This document shows, piece by piece, positions 17,615 to 27,200 of a DNA stretch of 64,000 bases (positions within the stretch are counted from its first letter, which is position 1; every line of letters starts with the position of its first letter). This stretch comes from an uncultured Alphaproteobacteria bacterium (lineage in GTDB: Bacteria; Pseudomonadota; Alphaproteobacteria; CAAHEQ01; UBA3637), in NCBI GenBank assembly GCA_947586835.1, contig CANPXT010000007.1, positions 1-64,000 of the forward strand, in the 5' to 3' direction. Below the pieces are notes generated by a model. The model saw only the letters and a program-made list of their open reading frames with translations. It did no database searches and was not told where the DNA came from. The translations under genes and the position numbers were made by a program.

Positions 17615-19882
17615 TTAAAATCCTTTCCCAAAGTTTAAACGAAAGACTTGTGTTTTATCTCCTGTTTCTTTCATAACCGGAACTGCGAAATCCAAGTTAA
17701 TCATACCCATGGGAGACTGCCACAAAATACCGGTACCGACGGAAACTCTTAAAGAGTTTTCATATTCCATCATAGCCGCATCATATCCGTCTGGCTTACC
17801 GATCAAACCGGCATCGGAAAACAGTTTTCCTTTAATACCCAATTCTCGAGGCAATCCAACCGGAAAAACAAGTTCCGTCGATGCGGTTGCATACCAGTTA
17901 CCGCCCAATGCGTCATCGGTATATCTGTCCCGCGCACCGACACCCCCATATTCAAAACCGCGTAAAGAAGCGTCTCCCAAGAAATAGCGGTTGTTAATTC
18001 GAACATCTCTGCCACCGACTCCCCATACTTCACCGGCATCTCCGCGAACCGACAAAACCACGTCATCCGTGAGCGGAAAATATTGAATGCCCGTTACATT
18101 AACGCGAATAAATTTTGTATCGCCGCCCACACCGGCAAAATCCGTTCCCAACGATAAATAATACCCTTCCGTCGGATTGATTCGACTGTCACGCCGATCG
18201 TAAGCCAACTCTTGCCCGATCATTGAAACCAATGTATCGCCTTCTTGCTGTTTAATATAAATGGAAGCATCATCATCAATATCGGTCACGTCATCTTTTC
18301 GCAACGTGTAGCGAACCGTTTGACGTAATCTGTCGGTATAATTCCATCCGAAGCGAACGGATCCGCCGATGGTATCGTAACTATACGAACTGTAATCGCT
18401 GTTATCGCGTGTTGTTTTAAACAATTCCACGCCGGCCAACAACGGTAAATCCATAAAATACGGGTTGGTCAATCCGGCAATATATTGTGTTTCGCGTTGT
18501 GAAATCATGGCATTCACATTAACAATATTGCCTGTTCCTAAAATATTGCGCTCCACAACGCCGACTTCAAACAACAATCCGTCATATGATGACCAGCCGA
18601 CTCCGACGTTAAACGCACCGGTTGATTTTTCGGAAACCTGCACGTCAATATCCGTTTTACCAGCATCACCGTATACGGGAACCGTTTTAAAATCAACCTT
18701 ATCAAAATAATCCAAATCTTCCACTTTTTGACGTGACCGCCGTAACTTTGCGGCATTAAACGCATCTCCTTCTTTAATACGAAATTCACGCCGAATCACT
18801 TTATCTTGCGTGCGGGAATTGCCGTGAATGTTAATTTTATTCACAAACACTTTTGCCCCTTCTTTCACTTTAAAAACAATGCGAACCGTTTTATTTTTTT
18901 CGTCTTTAAAGAACTCGGGCGTGACTTCGGCAAAAGCATATCCGGCCTCGGAAAACTCATCGGTTAAATTTTCAATGGTTTTATCAACCAATTCGGAATT
19001 AAACGTTTCACCTTTTTCAAACTCGAAACAATCAGTCAAATCGGTTTTATTCTTGCTCATATATTCGGGCAACACCACGCGAATTTCCGGTTGAGCAAAA
19101 TGATATTTTTCTCCTTCATCGACTTCAATGGTCAACACAAAGCCAGATTTATCGGGCATAAGCTCAGCCACGGCGTTTTTAACTTCAAAATCAACGTAAC
19201 CGTGTTTTAAATAGTAGCGCCGTAACATTTCCTGATCATAATTCAACCGATCGGGATCATATGTATCCGTGCTGCTGAAAAACCGATACCACGCGTTTTC
19301 TTTTGTAATCATAACATCTTTCAAATCATCGGATGAAAACCGTTCGTTACCGATAAAATTAATTTTTTGAACAACGGTTTTAGCGCCTTCATCAATTTCA
19401 AATACCACATCAACCCGATTTTGATCTCTTTTAATAATTTTCGGTGTTACCGTTGCCCCGAATCGCCCGTTACGTTTATAAACATCCAGCAACCTGTCAG
19501 CATCATTTTGAGCTTTACTTTGTGTATAAACCGTACGCGGCTTTAACATTATTTCCGTTTTTAAAATATCATCATCCAGCTTATCGTTTCCTTCAAAATA
19601 CACATCGTGCACAATCGGATTCTCTTCAACATTAATCACTAACGTACCGTTGCGCATATGAACATCAACATCAGAAAACAAACCGGTTGCAAATAACGTT
19701 TTTGTTGCCGTATCTAAATCGCTCAACGTAACATTTTGCCCGTTTTGTAAATTTAAATAACTCATAATTGTTGCATTTTCCAATCGTTGCGTTCCGCTGA
19801 TTTGAACGGTTTTTAATATCTCAGCCGATGCCGGAGATACCAGAAAGGAAGTTACTAAAAGTAATCCGAATAATTTTTTCAT
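17615..19882 (-). CDS. bamA: Outer-membrane protein assembly factor BamA
   Basis: The protein has 755 residues. The start at 19882 is chosen because it gives a clean signal peptide (MKKLFGLLLVTSFLVSPASA), has AAAGGA upstream, and overlaps the rseP stop as ATGA; the frame is open a further 42 codons. Five POTRA domains are expected over residues 20-400 (ISGTQRLENATIMSYL, VQKINFIGNERFSSDDL, INIHGNSRTQDKVIRREF). The barrel contains YFLGDASLRGFEYGGVGARD, with the conserved RGF loop motif, and ends in FRLNFGKGF. It inserts beta-barrel proteins, including the autotransporter and porin in this window. Confidence 0.95.
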   Translation of the reverse strand: MKKLFGLLLVTSFLVSPASAEILKTVQISGTQRLENATIMSYLNLQNGQNVTLSDLDTATKTLFATGLFSDVDVHMRNGTLVINVEENPIVHDVYFEGNDKLDDDILKTEIMLKPRTVYTQSKAQNDADRLLDVYKRNGRFGATVTPKIIKRDQNRVDVVFEIDEGAKTVVQKINFIGNERFSSDDLKDVMITKENAWYRFFSSTDTYDPDRLNYDQEMLRRYYLKHGYVDFEVKNAVAELMPDKSGFVLTIEVDEGEKYHFAQPEIRVVLPEYMSKNKTDLTDCFEFEKGETFNSELVDKTIENLTDEFSEAGYAFAEVTPEFFKDEKNKTVRIVFKVKEGAKVFVNKINIHGNSRTQDKVIRREFRIKEGDAFNAAKLRRSRQKVEDLDYFDKVDFKTVPVYGDAGKTDIDVQVSEKSTGAFNVGVGWSSYDGLLFEVGVVERNILGTGNIVNVNAMISQRETQYIAGLTNPYFMDLPLLAGVELFKTTRDNSDYSSYSYDTIGGSVRFGWNYTDRLRQTVRYTLRKDDVTDIDDDASIYIKQQEGDTLVSMIGQELAYDRRDSRINPTEGYYLSLGTDFAGVGGDTKFIRVNVTGIQYFPLTDDVVLSVRGDAGEVWGVGGRDVRINNRYFLGDASLRGFEYGGVGARDRYTDDALGGNWYATASTELVFPVGLPRELGIKGKLFSDAGLIGKPDGYDAAMMEYENSLRVSVGTGILWQSPMGMINLDFAVPVMKETGDKTQVFRLNFGKGF

Positions 19883-20976
19883 TCTATAATCCTTTGCAAA
19901 ATACGTGGAACATCTAAAAACATGGTATACACCACCAATAAAAGCAATAACCCGATTCCAATCCCTAAAAATCCGTTTTGAATTCGCTCCGGAATCGGTC
20001 GCCGACAAACAGCCTCAACGGCATAAAAGAACAAATGTCCGCCGTCTAAAACCGGAATGGGCAACAAATTCATAAAACCGATAGCAACGGAAATTTGAAC
20101 AATAAACATCAATAAAGATAAAACACCGCCGCGCATGGCATCACCGGATGCTTCGGCAATTCCGAGCGGTCCGCGCATATCTTTGGCGGAACGATGATCA
20201 AACAAAACCTGCTTTAAATAAATAAGCGTATCAGCCGTTATTTTATATATATCCGTTGCTGCTGTTTTAACGGCCCGCATAAAGCTGATATGTTCGTTAA
20301 CCGTGACATATTCAGGTGCAGCCCGAATACCGATAAGCGGAAATTCATAATCTTTATGATAACGCGGTGTTAACGAAACCATATTTTGAACACCGTTTCT
20401 TTCAATCACAATGTCCAGCGGTTTTTCAAAATCGGTTACACGCACCACGCGCAACACATCGGTATATTCCCGAATGGAATTTCCGTTAATAGAAATGAAT
20501 TTATCACCGATTTGCAACCCTGCCTCTTCGGCAGCAGACTCAGGCAATATTTCGCCGATAATCGGCGGCACGATTACTTCGCCCAAAGCCATAATTAAGC
20601 CTGTCAACAGCACAAATGCCGATACATAATTCATGGCGGGACCTGCAAAAATAATGGCGGCACGTTTCCAAAGCGGTTGCGCCATAAAGGTATATTTTAT
20701 TTCGCTTTTTTTAATATGCTTTGTTGAAGTTTTTGCACTGGCTGCATCTTCATCGCCCAACATTTTAACATACCCGCCGAGCGGCAACCAACATACTTTC
20801 CAACGCGTACCTTTTTTATCGACACGATGCCATAATTCTTTGCCGAATCCGATAGAAAAATCAGTCACTTTGACTCCACACCGGCGCGCAACGAAAAAAT
20901 GACCCCATTCGTGAACAATAACCACCAACGACAATACAAAAACAAATGCAAAAACATATATCAATGATGTCAGCAT
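19879..20976 (-). CDS. rseP: Site-2 intramembrane zinc protease RseP
   Basis: The protein has 365 residues. RseP cleaves membrane anchors such as anti-sigma factors. The zinc site VVIVHEWGHFFVARRCGVKV is in the first membrane segment. A PDZ domain occupies roughly residues 125-205 (GEILPESAAEEAGLQIGDKFISINGN). The second metal-binding motif NLLPIPVLDGGHLFF is near residue 305. It lies between cdsA and bamA, as in most proteobacteria, though dxr, often found here, is missing. Confidence 0.95.
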   Translation of the reverse strand: MLTSLIYVFAFVFVLSLVVIVHEWGHFFVARRCGVKVTDFSIGFGKELWHRVDKKGTRWKVCWLPLGGYVKMLGDEDAASAKTSTKHIKKSEIKYTFMAQPLWKRAAIIFAGPAMNYVSAFVLLTGLIMALGEVIVPPIIGEILPESAAEEAGLQIGDKFISINGNSIREYTDVLRVVRVTDFEKPLDIVIERNGVQNMVSLTPRYHKDYEFPLIGIRAAPEYVTVNEHISFMRAVKTAATDIYKITADTLIYLKQVLFDHRSAKDMRGPLGIAEASGDAMRGGVLSLLMFIVQISVAIGFMNLLPIPVLDGGHLFFYAVEAVCRRPIPERIQNGFLGIGIGLLLLLVVYTMFLDVPRILQRIIE

Positions 20977-21809
20977 TAGAAAAAAGCTCCCGTTTTATCA
21001 AACAAAAACAATACAACCGCTGCCGCTACCGCTGCAAATAACAACCCGTCCACCCGATCGAATAATCCGCCGTGCCCCGGAATTAAATTACTGGAATCTT
21101 TAAGATTTAAGCGCCGTTTAATATAAGATTCAAAGAAATCGCCGATTTGCGACACAATAGCCAAAACGCCGGCAGACATTGTTAAACGCTCGGCCCAACC
21201 GTCGGGCAAAATATAGGGCGAATGCACTTGCACATAAAGCGTAAACACATAAGCGGCACCAAACGCAAATAAAATGGCACCGGCCAAACCCGACCATGTT
21301 TTTTTTGCGCTGATTTTCGGTGCCAGCTTCGGTCCTTGGACGGTTTTTCCGACGACATAACCGCCGATATCCGTTGCCCAGACAACAAAAAACAGCCACA
21401 AAACAATTTCTCGACTGATATCATCATTGACATAATAAATATAGCCCAACGACAACAGGGGAATACAAATATACAACATACCCAGAGAATAAGCCAAGCG
21501 CCCGTTTGTTTGCCAATAAACAATGGTCATTCCGAGTAAAGAGAGCCATAAGGCAAACTGCGGATTTCCCTCGGTTAAAAACGCCACCAGACAAGCAAAA
21601 AACACCATAATGACTGTTGAGGCCGATAGTTTTTTATCAAACATCATACTCCATTCCCATGCAAGGCCGGAACCCAAGGCTGCCAGCAAAATTGTATATA
21701 ACGGAATGGAATATTCCTCATAAGCGGATTTACCAAACCAAATGCAGCCCAAAACCAACGGTGCCAAAACCAAAGCAGACAACGTACGCAAAAACAGATT
21801 TGAATGCAT
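20976..21809 (-). CDS. cdsA: Phosphatidate cytidylyltransferase CdsA
   Basis: The protein has 277 residues. CdsA makes CDP-diacylglycerol from phosphatidic acid and CTP for all phospholipids. It is polytopic, with about seven or eight hydrophobic segments. The C-terminal signature KDSSNLIPGHGGLFDRVDGLLFA is clear, as is WATDIGGYVVGK with the metal-binding Asp. It is first in the envelope operon; its stop shares a base with the rseP start. Confidence 0.95.
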   Translation of the reverse strand: MHSNLFLRTLSALVLAPLVLGCIWFGKSAYEEYSIPLYTILLAALGSGLAWEWSMMFDKKLSASTVIMVFFACLVAFLTEGNPQFALWLSLLGMTIVYWQTNGRLAYSLGMLYICIPLLSLGYIYYVNDDISREIVLWLFFVVWATDIGGYVVGKTVQGPKLAPKISAKKTWSGLAGAILFAFGAAYVFTLYVQVHSPYILPDGWAERLTMSAGVLAIVSQIGDFFESYIKRRLNLKDSSNLIPGHGGLFDRVDGLLFAAVAAAVVLFLFDKTGAFF

Positions 21810-21840
21810 TTTTATAACCCTTTCTTTATAATTTTCTTAA

Positions 21841-21868
21841 ATATTACAGATTTTCCCTCGGCTGTCAA
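21841..21868 (-). promoter_or_regulatory. Promoter of the cdsA-lpxB envelope operon
   Basis: On the minus strand a perfect TTGACA (21868-21863) is followed 16 bp later by TAATAT (21846-21841). It is the only good sigma-70-like promoter in front of cdsA and probably drives the ten-gene run from cdsA to the GST gene. Confidence 0.6.
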
Positions 21869-21948
21869 GCACTATTCGCATCTGTAATAAGATGTTTTTA
21901 TTTTTTTCACATGCAACTTTCAAAAACGGTATTTTTCTTCAAAAAAAA

Positions 21949-21973
21949 ACGGAACGAAAAACACTCGCTCCGT
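21949..21973 (-). terminator. Terminator of rpsB-tsf
   Basis: On the minus strand ACGGAGCGA pairs with TCGTTCCGT (nine pairs, one G-T) around a short loop, followed by a run of T residues. It lies about 30 bases past the tsf stop codon. Confidence 0.8.
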
Positions 21974-22003
21974 TTTCTAAAAAAGTTTTTGTTGTTTTTT
22001 ATT

Positions 22004-22921
22004 TTATTTCAAACAACTGTTGACTTCGGCGGCAAAATCTTCTTCTTTTTTTGCCAAACCTTCGCCCAATCCGAATCGGACAAAGCTTTTTAACGTTACA
22101 TCAGCACCAAATTCTTTGGATGCTTGCGCAATCACGTCTTTCACTTTCTGATCGGGATCCATGATGAACGATTGTTCTAAAACAACCACTTCTTCATAGA
22201 ACTTACGCAACCGACCTTCAACCATTTTTTCAATAATATTTGCCGGTTTTCCGGAAGCTTTTGCCTGTTCTTCATAAATACCTTTTTCATGTGCGATGGT
22301 ATCGGCATCTACATCGGCAATACTTAAAAAGCGCGGTGCGGTTGCGGCAACATGCATGGCAATTTTTTTGCCGAGCTCTGTTAATTTTGCCGAATCAGCC
22401 GTACTTTCCAAAGCGACCAACACACCGATTTTACCTTGTCCCGGCACAATAGCCGTATGCATATACGGAACGACAACACCGTTTGCCACCGACACATGAG
22501 CAGCGCGACGCAAAGACATATTTTCACCGATTTTGGCAATTAACGCCGTTAATGCATCGGCAACAGATTTATCACCGATTTTGGCTGTTTTAATTGCTTC
22601 GATATTGCCTTTTTGAGCCAAAGCCACCGATAAAACTTCCGACAAAAATGCTTGGAATTCAGCGTTACGAGCCACGAAATCCGTTTCAGAATTCAATTCG
22701 ACGACGGCTCCTTCTTTATCTTGAACGATTACACCGACCAATCCTTGCGAGGCAACCCGTCCGGCCTTTTTCTCGGCAACAGAAAGACCTTTTTTCCGTA
22801 AAAAGTCAATAGCTTGTTCTAAATCGCCGTTTGTTTCGGATAAAGCTTTTTTGCATTCCATCATACCGGCACCGGTTTTTTCACGCAGTTCTTTAACCAA
22901 ACTTGCTGTAATTTCTGCCAT
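22004..22921 (-). CDS. tsf: Elongation factor Ts
   Basis: The protein has 305 residues. EF-Ts recycles EF-Tu by exchanging GDP for GTP. The N-terminal UBA-like part (VKELREKTGAGMMECKKALSETNGDLEQAIDFLR) and the core motif ELNSETDFVARNAEFQAF are diagnostic. It follows rpsB, as in almost all bacteria. The usual downstream genes pyrH, frr and uppS are not here; cdsA follows instead. Confidence 0.97.
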   Translation of the reverse strand: MAEITASLVKELREKTGAGMMECKKALSETNGDLEQAIDFLRKKGLSVAEKKAGRVASQGLVGVIVQDKEGAVVELNSETDFVARNAEFQAFLSEVLSVALAQKGNIEAIKTAKIGDKSVADALTALIAKIGENMSLRRAAHVSVANGVVVPYMHTAIVPGQGKIGVLVALESTADSAKLTELGKKIAMHVAATAPRFLSIADVDADTIAHEKGIYEEQAKASGKPANIIEKMVEGRLRKFYEEVVVLEQSFIMDPDQKVKDVIAQASKEFGADVTLKSFVRFGLGEGLAKKEEDFAAEVNSCLK

Positions 22922-22945
22922 TTTTCAAAACTCCTATAATAAACT

Positions 22946-22992
22946 GATTATATAAAAAGCGCGTAAGGGAAAACAAAAATTCGTTTTCCCTT
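22946..22992 (-). promoter_or_regulatory. rpsB-tsf intergenic hairpin and possible tsf promoter
   Basis: AAGGGAAAAC (22965-22974) and GTTTTCCCTT (22983-22992) form a perfect 10-bp stem between rpsB and tsf. Downstream on the minus strand a TATAAT-type hexamer stands about 18 bp after TTGTTT. The hairpin may stabilise or attenuate the rpsB transcript, and tsf may have its own weak promoter. Confidence 0.35.
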
Positions 22993-23005
22993 TTTGTGTT
23001 CGGAT

Positions 23006-23803
23006 TTATTCCGTAACCGTTTCCGAAGCAGGTGTTTGTACTTCTTCTTCAACGGGAATTTCCTGTTTGACAGGCTCTGCAATGGCGCCCAAATCAACAC
23101 CGGCGGCTTTCAATTCGGCTTGCATACCGTCTAAAACGGCATTGCTGACCAAATCGCAATAAAGGTTAATGGCGCGCAACGCGTCATCATTACCGGGAAC
23201 GGGGTAAGTAATACCGTCGGGGTTTGCATTAGAATCGCAAACGGCGACAACGGGAATACCCAATTTTTTAGCTTCATTGATGGCTAATTCTTCTTTGGGA
23301 ACATCGATTACAAAAATCAAATCGGGACGACCGTTCATATCCTGAATACCGCCCAAGGAGGCAAACAATTTTTCGCGTTCGCGAGCAATATTAAGTTTTT
23401 CTTTCTTGGTCAATCCTTGAAATTCGCCTTTTTCCGTTTTGGAATCAATTTCCTTTAAGCGTTTAATGCTGGAAGAAATTGTTTTCCAGTTTGTGAGCAT
23501 ACCGCCCAACCAACGGTGATTTACATAAAACTGTCCGCATCGACCGGCAGCCGCGGCAATCGGTTCTTGTGCCTGAACTTTTGTTCCGACGAACAAAATT
23601 TTGCCGCCTTTGGATGCCACTTCACGAACGGCTTCCAACGCACGGGACAACATCGGAACGGTTTGCGTTAAATCCATGATATGAATGCCGTCACGCGTAC
23701 CGTAAATATACGGAGCCATTTTCGGATTCCACCGACGAGCGTTATGTCCGAAATGCACACCGCATTCCATGAGTTGACGAATTGTAACATTTTCCAGAGT
23801 CAT
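23006..23803 (-). CDS. rpsB: 30S ribosomal protein S2
   Basis: The protein has 265 residues. The sequence shows the S2 signatures [24 protein letters not shown] and the later segment [27 protein letters not shown]. The C-terminus carries an acidic, Glu/Val/Thr-rich tail ([16 protein letters not shown]). It is followed by tsf and preceded by a long structured leader that may be bound by S2 itself. Confidence 0.98.
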   Translation of the reverse strand: MTLENVTIRQLMECGVHFGHNARRWNPKMAPYIYGTRDGIHIMDLTQTVPMLSRALEAVREVASKGGKILFVGTKVQAQEPIAAAAGRCGQFYVNHRWLGGMLTNWKTISSSIKRLKEIDSKTEKGEFQGLTKKEKLNIAREREKLFASLGGIQDMNGRPDLIFVIDVPKEELAINEAKKLGIPVVAVCDSNANPDGITYPVPGNDDALRAINLYCDLVSNAVLDGMQAELKAAGVDLGAIAEPVKQEIPVEEEVQTPASETVTE

Positions 23804-23947
23804 ATAAAATCCTTTCTTTTTTCCGGTTAAACGTCTGCGATAAAAAAAGATATGAGAAAACGCGTTCTCACACCGGAAAGTGCGACCATAAAACTTTACG
23901 GGAACACTTAAATTTATCGCATGTGAATTTGCTTTCCTAATGAAAGC
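23804..23947 (-). promoter_or_regulatory. Structured rpsB leader, possible S2 autoregulatory RNA
   Basis: The transcript is predicted to begin near 23947. Its first bases form a 6-bp hairpin (GCTTTC/GAAAGC, 23947-23931). Two perfect 8-bp pairings interlock: GCGATAAA (23920-23913) with TTTATCGC (23844-23837), and TTTCCGGT (23879-23872) with ACCGGAAA (23827-23820). Together they form a pseudoknot. A small hairpin TGAGAA/TTCTCA (23870-23853), followed by seven T residues, lies inside and looks like an attenuator. ACCGGAAA lies next to the ribosome-binding site. Autoregulation by S2 is known in other bacteria; this structure is inferred. Confidence 0.55.
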
Positions 23948-23953
23948 GTTAAA

Positions 23954-23982
23954 CTTATACGCTTTTTTTTAAAAAATTGCAA
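23954..23982 (-). promoter_or_regulatory. rpsB promoter
   Basis: On the minus strand TTGCAA (23982-23977) and TATAAG (23959-23954) are separated by 17 bp. This is the best promoter upstream of rpsB. Confidence 0.65.
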
Positions 23983-24122
23983 GTAAAAAATTTATTTTAA
24001 ACACATTTTTCCGTTTTTGACAGAAAAGGGAAATAATTTTATCGGTTATTTTCCGTTCGGTCGGCGAAAAAAGAGCGATGATATTTTTTCTTTGCTGTTT
24101 TTTTTTATTTTCGGCAAAAAGT

Positions 24123-24147
24123 GCCGGTTTGCACCATGCGCACCGGC
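24123..24147 (-). terminator. Terminator of the large prepilin-like gene
   Basis: On the minus strand GCCGGT (24147-24142) pairs with ACCGGC (24128-24123), with extra pairs inside, followed by AC and five T residues. The GC-rich stem stands out in AT-rich surroundings and lies about 100 bases past the stop codon. Confidence 0.6.
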
Positions 24148-24243
24148 GCGGTGGTCGAAAACAACAGGGTTTCACGCACATAAGGTATAACAGGTTTTGT
24201 TATCACGATTACAAATGTAACTTATTTCCCTACACTTATATTG

Positions 24244-27200
24244 TTATTGGCTCGTTGTCCATGCCATTGTCGTCGGCATTTGTTTTGTGCAACTGTTACC
24301 ATCCCAATGTTCATTCCCCGGACACTCGATAACACATAAGGCTTTTAAATCAGCACCGGCTGCATAATTATAAGTAAAGTCTAAAGGTTGACCGGTGGTG
24401 GGCCATGTCGAATCAAGATATACAACGAGCATACTGCAGGAATAATTAGCATACTCAGAATTATATTTTCCTAAAGGCGTACTTGACCATACATTATGGG
24501 TCCAACCTTTCAATTCTTTCCATACAGTACCATTTTCACAACTTGGACCACTCCCCGCCCAGTTTCCGCTGGGTGTGGAAGTACATCCTAACTCCTCTAC
24601 GGTCACAAGCCGTCCGGTTCCTCTATTTTTTGTTTTTTGTTTACCCAGCGCTTTGCAATATCCGTCGGCATCATACCAACTTAAATTTCCCTCAGTACTT
24701 AAGAAAAAGGTTTTTGAATTGACTGTCCTTTGTGCAGGCTCGTATAGCATTTTGCAGTAGTGTTTTTGACAATTTATTGTTGGCTCACCATTATTACATG
24801 AAGAATAAGTACAATTGCTGCCTGCACAATAATAACCTTTGTCACAATCCTCATCTGATGTACATATCCTGTTTTTAGTGGTCGACCTCGGAGTACTCGG
24901 TGTCGGCGTACTTGGCGTCGGTGTACTCGGTGTCGGTGTTGTCCATGCCATTGTCGTTGGTGTCGGTGTCGTCCATGCTACCGTTGTCGGCGTCGGCGTA
25001 CTTGGTGTTGGTGTACTCGGCGTCGGCGTACTTGGCGTCGGCGTACTTGGCGTCGGTGTACTCGGTGTGGGAGTGCTTGGCGTGGGCGTCGGCGTTATCC
25101 ATGCTGTTGTTGCCGACGTCAGCGTTTTTGTCCCTTTCGCAGGACTACAACACTGCACTTTAATTTCATAATTCAAGCAATATGGCATTGGGTATGGTCG
25201 TCCGCCGGGCTTTTGATCAAATGTACTACACATCAAGCCGACATGTTTATTACAAATGACTTTTTGTCCTAACTCTTCAAGCGGCATGTTAGGGAACCAG
25301 GCTGCTCGACATTGAATATCATTCACTGCCTGATTGGCTCCGCACAAACCTTCAACCGATTCAATATCGCCATCAGGCATTGCCACCGCAGCCTTTCCAG
25401 AGGAATTTACCCCCCCATGGGAATTTACCCAGTCCGTCCATTCACAATCAACTTTATCTTCAGAAACACAGTTTTTACCATTCCAAAACGGTCTATCGGT
25501 CGGACAAACGCATTCATTTTTGGTTTCATCCAATGTTGTTCCTGTCGGACACTTTATGCATTCTTTACCGTTCCATACAGTTTTTTCCGGACAGTTTTCA
25601 CAGCTGTTTTTGTTCCAATTCCAACGAGGCGTATCGATAGAACAGGGATTGCAATATTTATCGGGATGCCACACGGGATATTTAACATTATCTTCGGCAC
25701 ATGTGAGACATTTACCATCTTTTTCTATCGGTTTCTCAGTCGGGCAAGTGCTTACGCATGAAGTGCCATCCCAATATCCACTCGCACATGCTGTGCATTT
25801 CTCGCCATCCCAATGTTCATTCCCCGGACACTCGATAACACATAAGGCTTTCATCTCGTTATCGGCTGCACCGCGGGGACTGACAAAAGCTCGTTCCATA
25901 GATGCATCAAGATTTACAGATAACGGGCTACAGGATCTACAATTATTATCTTCTATCCATATCCACGGAGTCCAACCATATAATCCTCGCCATATACCAC
26001 TATCTTCACAATAATCATTACAATAATCATTGCCGACACACCCCAAATCTTTTTTGGTCACAAGCCGTCCGGTTCCTCTATTTTTTGTTTTTTGTTTACC
26101 CAGCGCTTTGCAATATCTGTCAGCACTCCACCAATTTACATTAGGTCCTAATAAAAAGGTTTGGGAACCGACTGTCTTTTGAAAAGGTGACTCTATAATT
26201 GCGCAGTGGCATGTACAATTTTCTACTGCCTCACCATTCCTACATGAGTAGTTATTACTACAACTGCTCACACAATAATAACCATCAGGACAATTACCCT
26301 CTGTCGGATTGTTACCCAGTAAAGATGTCGTTGTTCCTGCCGCCGTTGTCAAGGCCGCCGTTGTCAAGGCCGCCGTTGTCCAGGCCGCCGTTGTCGGCGT
26401 CGGCGTACTTGGCGTCGGTGTACTCGGCGTCGGTGTACTCGGTGTGGGAGTGCTTGGCGTGGGCGTCGGTGTTGTCCATGTCGCTGTTGTTCCTGCCGCC
26501 GTTGTCCATGTCGTGGTCGTTGTTGTCGTCGGCATTTTTGTGGTTGTCGTTGTCGACTTTCTCGTTGTTGTTCTTGACGTTGTTGTCGTCGGCATTTTTG
26601 TTGTTGTCGTTGTCGACTTTCTCGTTGTTGTTCTTGACGTTGTTGTTGTCGTTGACCCTTCTGCCGCAGGGTTGGTTACCGCCGGTGCATCATGATGTAT
26701 CTGAGGACCGCGATTACCACCGGGTTCATCGCCTTGATTTCCATTCGACGTATCATCTTCCCAGCCATATTCCGACAAGTCTGAGCTGTTTTTATCCGCA
26801 ACATCCGCAACAAAGGCTTCACCGTAATACAAAATAAATTCGCCATAATTTGCCGCTTCGGCAAAAGTAAAAGCTTTACCGGTTTCGCTTATCTCTTCCT
26901 GCAAATTCGACAGACGTCCGCCTTCGGTTGCTTTAAAGGTTGAACAATCTAAATTTTTTAATGCAATACACCCGCTTGCCGGATCATATGATTGAACCCC
27001 CTTCTTGTTAATACCTGCACAGGTTTCACCCCAATAACCGCTCTTAATTTTTTCGCAAACTTCTCTTGATATACCGCGAATTCGAACCGTATATCCCTTT
27101 TCGTTTTCAATTTGCACTTGAACCGGTGAGCCGGTTGCTGTTGAAAAATCTTCCTCGCGCGTGGAAAATTTGTTCGGCATTACCGATTTCGGCTTAACAA

